A stretch of 10,388 nt of DNA from JBAPRR01 sp049281195. GTDB taxonomy: Bacteria; Actinomycetota; Acidimicrobiia; Acidimicrobiales; CAVXTF01. Both the position numbers and the translations under genes were made by a program. Position 1 is the stretch's first letter; each line of letters starts with the position of its first letter. The stretch spans positions 1 to 10,388 of the forward strand of contig JBAPRR010000400.1 in the NCBI GenBank assembly GCA_049281195.1. Reading direction: 5' to 3'. Positions 6,106 through 10,388 of this stretch are shown here, piece after piece. Below the pieces are notes generated by a model that saw nothing but the letters and a program-made list of their open reading frames with translations, was not told the origin of the DNA and ran no database searches.

Positions 6106-7103
6106 CTCGCAGGGTCGTTTTGCTGGAAGAGCAGATACAGCCATGTCAATGACGGCACGAGCACCACAGCGCCTGCGCCGAGACTGATTAGTACCGCCCC
6201 GACTACTGCATGATTCGCGTTGGCTCGGCTGATGGTGAGACCGGGATCCAACAGGTGGGGATACTGGGCCACCGCCCAGGCCCAGAGAATGGCCGCTACA
6301 GCGAGCGCGGCCGTGACCCGAGCGATGGCGAAGCGGCCTACGTACAGCAGGACGAGCGAGGCCAGTCCCGCGACTCCGGAAATGATGACGAGCGCCAGAG
6401 CTCGATGCGCGAGTCCGTGCGCAAGATCGGGAGCGTCGTTGTGCAGAAAAACGAGTCCGATGACTGAAACGATTCCTGCGATCCCTGCTGAGATGAGGGC
6501 TCGCGCGCGGAACTGGGCGATGAGCTCCGGATCGCCGGACCGTCGAGCGTCGGCGGTGAGATAAACCGCGGCGAGGTAGGCGCACACGACTACAGCGAGA
6601 GTCCCGGTCATGACCGACACCGGATTCCACCAGCTGGTCAACGCGTTGCCACGTCCGATGCCGGGGGGAACCCGGCCGGCGGCGACCGCCCCGGCGGCGG
6701 CACCGAGAAAGAAAGGCGTCACTACCGATGACAGCGCGAACCCGGCACCGAAGATGCGCTGATAACGAGTGTCGGTGACCACTTTTCTGAATGCGAATGA
6801 CGATCCCCGAGCGATGACCCCGAACGCGGCAAGGGTGAGTGGGATCCATAGGGTCGACGAGACAGCTCCGAATAGCGGCGGGAACCCGGTCCACATGACG
6901 ACCAGCACGAAAATCAGCCATACGTGATTGGCTTCCCACACCGGGCCGATGGAGTGTTCGATCAGTTTGCGTTTCGGTGCGCCGCGCTCGGCGCCTCCTG
7001 CGATCAGGTCCCAGAATCCGGCTCCGAAGTCGGCGCCGCCGAACAGTGCATAGAGGGTCACGCCGAACCAAAGGACGGCGGCGAGGACTTCGGGCAGGGT
7101 CAC
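6057..7103 (-). CDS. cydB: cytochrome bd quinol oxidase subunit II (CydB)
   Basis: This is the integral membrane partner of CydA in the bd-type terminal oxidase, which oxidises quinol and reduces oxygen to water. Family blocks near the N-terminus are GGADFGAGFWDLIAGG (about 22-37) and HSIGPVWEANHVWLIFVLVVMWTGFPPLF-type sequence at about 50-78; further hydrophobic helices follow up to TWLYLLFQ. The start is GTG at 7103, overlapping the cydA TGA by 4 nt (GTGA). The natural family end is expected shortly after YLLFQ. Instead the frame continues about 25 codons, the last 15 (from AGERSRTSTP) being the antisense of tRNA-Leu, and stops at TAA in the anticodon loop (6057-6059). The membrane part is intact, so the protein should work. 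Whether the tail is ancestral or a rearrangement scar is open. No cydD or cydC follows; the next minus-strand gene is clpP. Confidence 0.93.
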   Translation of the reverse strand: MTLPEVLAAVLWFGVTLYALFGGADFGAGFWDLIAGGAERGAPKRKLIEHSIGPVWEANHVWLIFVLVVMWTGFPPLFGAVSSTLWIPLTLAAFGVIARGSSFAFRKVVTDTRYQRIFGAGFALSSVVTPFFLGAAAGAVAAGRVPPGIGRGNALTSWWNPVSVMTGTLAVVVCAYLAAVYLTADARRSGDPELIAQFRARALISAGIAGIVSVIGLVFLHNDAPDLAHGLAHRALALVIISGVAGLASLVLLYVGRFAIARVTAALAVAAILWAWAVAQYPHLLDPGLTISRANANHAVVGAVLISLGAGAVVLVPSLTWLYLLFQQNDPASAGERSRTSTPEGTGT

Positions 7104-8461
7104 GTGACGCGGTAGTCCAGGACATCAGACTGTTGCGGGGCGGTCGGAATTGGCCGGGCCCGCGTCATGTGACGCAAGACGGCGATGAGCACAACCGTGA
7201 GGACGGCGTAGATGCCTACGACGGCGTAGAAGCCGTATTGAATTCCCGGTTCGGGGTTGACCGCGTTGGCCACTCGCATGACGCCGTAGACGATCCATGG
7301 TTGGCGGCCGACCTCAGTCGTGATCCACCCGAACTCCATCGCCGCGGTGGCGGCGATCCCCGACACGGCGACGGCCCGGAGAAAGAACTTGCTAGTTGGG
7401 TAATCGTGGTGGCGGCGCCAGGACCAGGCCAGCCAAGCGCCAAGGGCCAGAAGGCCAAAGCCGACTGCCACCATGGCGTCGAAGGAAAGGTGGACGACCG
7501 TCACGAGCGGCGGACGGTCGTCTGCGGGGAACGCATCGAGGCCTTTGATCGTGGCGTGCGGGTTGAGCTTGGCCAGAAGGGAAAGGCCATCGGGGATCTT
7601 GAGCGCGTCGTGCAGCTTCCCGCCCGAGTAGTAGCCCCCGAACGCTTCAGGGGCGCCTCGGGTTGTCGAGGCCAGGCCTTCCATGGCGGCCAGTTTGGTG
7701 GGCTGGTAAGTGGCGACCATCCGGGCGGCCCAGTCCCCGACGACTATTTGCACAGGTGTGAGGATCGCTGCCCCGGTCAAAGGGACGAGGAGTCCGAGGC
7801 GGTGATAGCGATCGTTCCTGCCCCGCAAGATTGCGACGGCGTAGACACTCGCCACACCAAAACCGGTCACCATGAATGCGGCAAGGATCATGTGGGTGGT
7901 TTCTGGCCCGGTTGCCGGGTTGAACATGGCCGCCCAGGGGTCGACATGGGTGATACGCCCGTCGTGAACCGTAAATCCGGTGGGAGTGTTCATCCAGGCA
8001 TTAGCGGTCACCACGAAGAAGGCCGAAGCGACGCCGGCGACGATGATCGGGATTCCGGACAAAAGGTGGACCTTCGGGGGAAGACGGTCCCAGCCGTAGA
8101 GGTAGATCCCCAAGAAGATGGCCTCGATGAAAAAGGCAATCCCCTCGATCGCGAATGGCAGTCCGATCACCTGGCCGTAATTGGTCATCAGACCGGACCA
8201 CAGCACGCCGAGCTCGATGGAGAGGATCGTGCCCGACACTGCGCCTACGGCGAAGAGGACACCGAGCACCCTCGCCCAGCGCCGGGCCAGCAGCCGGTAG
8301 GTCGGATCGCCCGTGCGCAGCCCCCGCCACTCGACGAAGACCACAAGAGCAGGAAGTCCCACTCCGAAGCAGGCCAGGATGATGTGCCAGCCGAGGGAGA
8401 AGCCCATCTGTGAACGGGCCGCGACCGGGTCGGCCAGCTGGGATGCGGCAGCGAGGATCAA
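7100..8461 (-). CDS. cydA: cytochrome bd quinol oxidase subunit I (CydA)
   Basis: This is the catalytic haem-bearing subunit of the bd oxidase in the cytoplasmic membrane. Visible key residues by alignment with E. coli CydA from memory are: H26 in SLGWHII (high-spin haem ligand), H190 in ETTHMILAA and M330 in FDAMVAVGFG (haem b558 ligands), E106 and E113 in AIEGIAFFIEAIFLG (proton path), QPTKLAAME (253-261; quinol-site Lys and Glu) and GRQPW (385-389). At 453 aa it lacks the long Q-loop insert of E. coli CydA and so belongs to the short-Q-loop type. The start is TTG at 8461 behind GAGGTGG; an in-frame TGA lies close upstream, and ATG at codon 19 falls too near H26. It overlaps cydB by GTGA, so the two are coupled. 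A dyad lies 46 nt before the start. Confidence 0.95.
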   Translation of the reverse strand: MILAAASQLADPVAARSQMGFSLGWHIILACFGVGLPALVVFVEWRGLRTGDPTYRLLARRWARVLGVLFAVGAVSGTILSIELGVLWSGLMTNYGQVIGLPFAIEGIAFFIEAIFLGIYLYGWDRLPPKVHLLSGIPIIVAGVASAFFVVTANAWMNTPTGFTVHDGRITHVDPWAAMFNPATGPETTHMILAAFMVTGFGVASVYAVAILRGRNDRYHRLGLLVPLTGAAILTPVQIVVGDWAARMVATYQPTKLAAMEGLASTTRGAPEAFGGYYSGGKLHDALKIPDGLSLLAKLNPHATIKGLDAFPADDRPPLVTVVHLSFDAMVAVGFGLLALGAWLAWSWRRHHDYPTSKFFLRAVAVSGIAATAAMEFGWITTEVGRQPWIVYGVMRVANAVNPEPGIQYGFYAVVGIYAVLTVVLIAVLRHMTRARPIPTAPQQSDVLDYRVT

Positions 8462-8507
8462 CGGACCACCTCGTGATCAGTCGATGGGGACGATCTCCTG
8501 TTCCATT

Positions 8508-8522
8508 TGCGACAGCTTCGCA
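8508..8522. promoter_or_regulatory. inverted repeat upstream of cydA
   Basis: TGCGA-CAGCT-TCGCA is a perfect dyad with five-base arms and a five-base spacer, ending 46 nt before the cydA TTG start, in the 115-nt gap (8462-8576) after the DUF5666 gene. It could be an operator for an oxygen- or redox-sensing regulator, or chance. It does not match the Rex consensus. A TTGCCA hexamer lies further upstream on the minus strand, but no fitting -10 follows at normal spacing, so I do not call a promoter. The rest of this gap shows no clear terminator. Confidence 0.3.
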
Positions 8523-8576
8523 GGACTGTTCAGAGCGTAGAGCGGCCGTTGGCAAACCGCATTTCCGGACCGGCTG

Positions 8577-9192
8577 CTACTCGGCCCCAATAACTTTGAA
8601 GTCCTGGTTGAGGAAGACGTGGTGCGGCCAGTTGACGCCTATGTAGTGGACGTTGTAGTCGCCATTACTCAGCTCTACGACACGATCCACGACGCCGCCC
8701 GGGTAGGCGGCCAGCGAGGCTTCGGTCGCCTCCTTCACGGCGGTTCCGCTGATTATGGTGTCTTGACCCTGACTCCAGTTCGCCGGGATCTGACCTACCT
8801 GCTTCGACGTAGTCGGTGCACCCCGTTGGAACGGAATCACCGCGGAGGAAGACGCCGTCAACCCGGCCTCCGTCGGCTTGACGGTTACCTGTGCCGCCGT
8901 GATCGTCGTTCCGTCGGTCGTTCCGAGAACGAGGACGGGCTCACCGGTTGTGACGGCCGTAGGCGACGCCGAGCTGGTGCCATTCTCATAGGTGGTCGAG
9001 GACTCTTCGTTTACCGTCACCCTCTGCCCCGCTGACGTTGTCAAAGTGAAACCGGATGCGGACAGGCTGCTGACTGTCCCGGCTGCTCCCCCTGCCGCGG
9101 GTCCGGACCGCGCGTTGGACGCGCCGCCGGGAGCTCCTGGCGGTCGTGGAAGCCGAGTTATCGTCGGAATTCATTGATTGGTGATCGTTCAT
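8577..9192 (-). CDS. DUF5666-like plus PepSY-like two-domain protein, apparently frameshifted
   Basis: Translation should start at ATG 9192, which has an AGGAG (9200-9204) seven bases upstream and begins MNDHQSMNSDDNSASTTARS. That frame ends at 8986 without a domain. A second frame, open from 9170 to the TAG at 8577, carries the recognisable protein: GAAGTVSSLSASGFTLTTSA then VTVNEESSTTY, GEPVLVLGTTDGTTITAAQV (DUF5666-like beta repeats). Its C-terminus KEATEASLAAYPGGVVDRVV, LSNGDYNVHYIG, NWPHHVFLNQDF resembles a PepSY-type fold plus a conserved WPHH motif. The second frame has no ATG, GTG or TTG before TTG 9044, inside the domain. One extra base joins both parts; the C5 run at 9088-9092 is a likely site. 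So it is a decayed gene, a sequencing error or programmed slippage. Function is unknown. It precedes cydAB on the same strand by 115 nt. Confidence 0.6.
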
Positions 9193-9375
9193 GGTGGCTC
9201 TCCTGCCGGTGATGTATCGACCGGAGATTGCCGGGCCTCGTTGTGGGCCCCCTGTACGTCGGCTGTGGCAAGACCATGAGCGCACTAAGCGCGGTCTTTG
9301 AGCGCGTTCAATTGACACTTGCGTGGATAGATGACTCGCCACACATCACGATCCCAGGTACATGAGAATGAGCTG
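9193..9375. promoter_or_regulatory. divergent control region with Rex-like dyad
   Basis: This 183-nt gap separates the minus-strand DUF5666 gene from the plus-strand SGNH gene and must hold promoters for both. TTGAGCGCGTTCAA (9298-9311) is a 14-bp palindrome with a single mismatched pair. It overlaps TTGACA (9312-9317), a perfect -35 hexamer for rightward transcription, although no good -10 follows at 16-18 nt. A second imperfect dyad lies beside it: AAGACC (9270-9275) with GGTCTT (9293-9298), containing GCGC/GCGC inner arms (9280-9283 and 9289-9292). The core GAGCGCGTTC differs by one base from the centre of the Streptomyces Rex operator (TGTGAACGCGTTCACA, from memory). Regulation by Rex is only a suggestion. 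Confidence 0.4.
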
Positions 9376-10182
9376 ATGCGATCGACAACCGTCAAGCTCA
9401 TCGCGGCGTCGCTGACGGTTGCGCTGGTGCTCGCCGGGGTGAGTCTTCTCGTTGCGCCGCGCGCCTCAGCGAATGATCACGTAGAACAAGCGGCCGCCTG
9501 CACCGAGACACCGACCGTCGGCTGGACGGACCACCGGCTCTTGTTGGTCGTCGGTGCCTCTTTCACGGCTGGAATCGGCCCGGATAACCCTTCTGCGAAT
9601 TGGGCCGTCCGGCTCGGGCAACTGCTCGATTGGCGAGCCGTGACTTACGGAGTCCCCGGCGAGGGCTACTCGTCTCCGGGAGTTCATCACTTGGGCCCTC
9701 TTTTGAAGCTGTTCTACCGGATTGATCTTGCGTCACTTCATCCGGATCTCATCATCGTGCAGGCCGGTCATAACGATTGGCGGGTACCGCCGGCTCTCGA
9801 GGCCCACCGAGTGGCTGCACTGGTCCGCTACCTACGGGGGGAGGCGCCGTACGCGAGACTCGCCTTCCTAACAGCCTTTTCGGGTGCTGAGCGCGGAGCC
9901 CACACCTTGAGATGGGTCAGCCGAGCGAACTCGACCATCGTGCGGGCCATAAAAGCGGCCGATCCGAACGCCACGATCATCAATCCATATGACTGGCGAT
10001 TCCCTCGGGCGGCAGACGGCCTACACCCGACCGCAGGAGGAGACTCCGTAATCGCGCATCGGGTCCTCCATGTGCTGACAAGCGATGGCCTTCCTACAAC
10101 ACCCGTTACGACACCAGCTGTTCAATCTTCCGCAAAGGTTTCCTGTAGCGCTCTGGAACGGAGCATGCCAGCAAGCGCATAG
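9376..10182 (+). CDS. secreted SGNH/GDSL-family hydrolase
   Basis: This is a serine esterase or acyltransferase-like enzyme of the SGNH fold, predicted outside the cytoplasmic membrane. From the ATG at 9376 (268 aa) the protein has a classical signal peptide: MRSTTVK, a hydrophobic core to about residue 26, then APRASA with likely cleavage before N33. Catalytic blocks follow: block I VVGASFTAGIG (58-68) with nucleophile S62, block II around YGVPGEGYSS (91-100), block III QAGHNDW (129-135) with N133, and block V DGLHP (214-218) with D214 and H217. The nucleophile context is GAS rather than the usual GDS. An in-frame ATG at 9331 would put 15 extra polar residues before the signal peptide, so 9376 is preferred. 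Only a weak purine stretch precedes it. An acyltransferase-3 gene starts 58 nt downstream on the same strand, which suggests a shared role in O-acylation of a surface glycan or lipid. Confidence 0.85.
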   Translation: MRSTTVKLIAASLTVALVLAGVSLLVAPRASANDHVEQAAACTETPTVGWTDHRLLLVVGASFTAGIGPDNPSANWAVRLGQLLDWRAVTYGVPGEGYSSPGVHHLGPLLKLFYRIDLASLHPDLIIVQAGHNDWRVPPALEAHRVAALVRYLRGEAPYARLAFLTAFSGAERGAHTLRWVSRANSTIVRAIKAADPNATIINPYDWRFPRAADGLHPTAGGDSVIAHRVLHVLTSDGLPTTPVTTPAVQSSAKVSCSALERSMPASA

Positions 10183-10240
10183 GGGACTCATGTCAAACCC
10201 TCAGTAAAGGCACAGGGCATCGCCTTAGTAATAGGAGACG

Positions 10241-10388
10241 ATGGATGAGAACCATCGCGCCCCTGGAGCCGCGCGCAGCCCGACAGCCCGCCTCGATCAT
10301 GTCGACGCGATGCGACCGGTCAAGCAACTGGGGGTTCTAACCACTCACTCTCTGATCTACTTCTCACCCAGCCTGCTCTGGCTGAACG
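10241..10388 (+). CDS. acyltransferase family 3 protein, N-terminal fragment (runs off the right edge)
   Basis: The open frame of 49 codons starts at ATG 10241, with AGGAG at 10233-10237 only three bases ahead and an in-frame TAG just upstream. After a short polar leader (MDENHRAPGAARSPTAR) comes LDHVDAMRPVKQLGVLTTHS and then LIYFSPSLLWLN, the start of a first membrane helix. This D-AMR-VKQ-GV--TH-L--F-P pattern resembles, from memory, actinobacterial Acyl_transf_3 membrane proteins. These move acyl groups across the membrane onto sugars or lipids using conserved His and Arg residues in the first helices. Only the first helix is visible, so the assignment rests on a short stretch. The 58-nt gap from the SGNH gene holds a weak AAGGC/GCCTT stem (10207-10226) with no T-run, not a terminator; co-transcription is likely. 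Confidence 0.65.
   Translation, partial: MDENHRAPGAARSPTARLDHVDAMRPVKQLGVLTTHSLIYFSPSLLWLN

Noticed and set aside
5827..7125. Long minus-strand open frames over the tRNA and cydB in other frames (to 7125, and 5864-6106)
   Set aside because: They are Arg/Pro-rich shadows that read through the tRNA antisense; cydB is the clear gene here.
6977..8413. Plus-strand open frame of 478 codons opposite cydA
   Set aside because: The product is Gly/Asp/Arg-rich without a recognisable domain, and the other strand encodes an unmistakable CydA.
9331..9375. Earlier ATG (9331) as the SGNH hydrolase start
   Set aside because: It adds 15 polar residues before a well-formed signal peptide and sits within a plausible promoter zone after TTGACA.
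10207..10226. AAGGC/GCCTT stem between the SGNH and acyltransferase genes as a terminator
   Set aside because: The stem is only five pairs with a ten-base loop and no T-run follows.

Overview
This is a high-GC bacterial window, probably from the Actinomycetota. The signs are GC-rich third positions, many GTG and TTG starts, a ClpP resembling the actinobacterial ClpP1 branch, a short-Q-loop cytochrome bd oxidase, and a family-3 acyltransferase N-terminus of a kind I associate with actinobacteria. Acidimicrobiia is a plausible class, but that is a guess. I see no CRISPR array, insertion sequence, phage gene or plasmid gene.

Region 1 (1-5854, all minus strand, read right to left) is a gene run: clpP, then wzm and wzt (an ABC-2 polysaccharide exporter whose ATPase carries a C-terminal carbohydrate-binding domain), then a class I SAM-methyltransferase-like protein, then two tandem paralogous GT4-type glycosyltransferases. 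The last of these runs off the left edge. Gaps are 22 nt, 0 nt, 66 nt, a 4-nt GTGA overlap and another GTGA overlap. The set suggests a polysaccharide built in the cytoplasm by the glycosyltransferases, perhaps modified or capped by the methyltransferase, recognised by the Wzt C-terminal domain and exported through Wzm. The ATP-dependent protease gene clpP at the head of the run is unusual.

Region 2 (5855-6105) holds the clpP leader, with a dense cluster of overlapping perfect palindromes, and a plus-strand tRNA-Leu(UAG).

Region 3 (6057-9192, minus strand) contains a two-domain DUF5666/PepSY-like protein that appears frameshifted, then cydA and cydB, the two subunits of a quinol-oxidising cytochrome bd oxidase. 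cydA and cydB overlap by 4 nt. cydB has no stop of its own before the tRNA: its frame runs through the antisense of the tRNA and stops in the anticodon loop.

Region 4 (9193-10388) begins with a divergent control region carrying a 14-bp near-palindrome similar to the Rex operator. Rightward from it are a secreted SGNH hydrolase and the start of an acyltransferase-3 gene. These two look like a split version of the AT3-SGNH machinery that O-acylates cell-surface glycans.

The most interesting points are the putative cap-and-export module linked to clpP, the palindrome cluster before clpP, the cydB/tRNA antisense overlap, and the frameshifted DUF5666 protein next to the bd oxidase.
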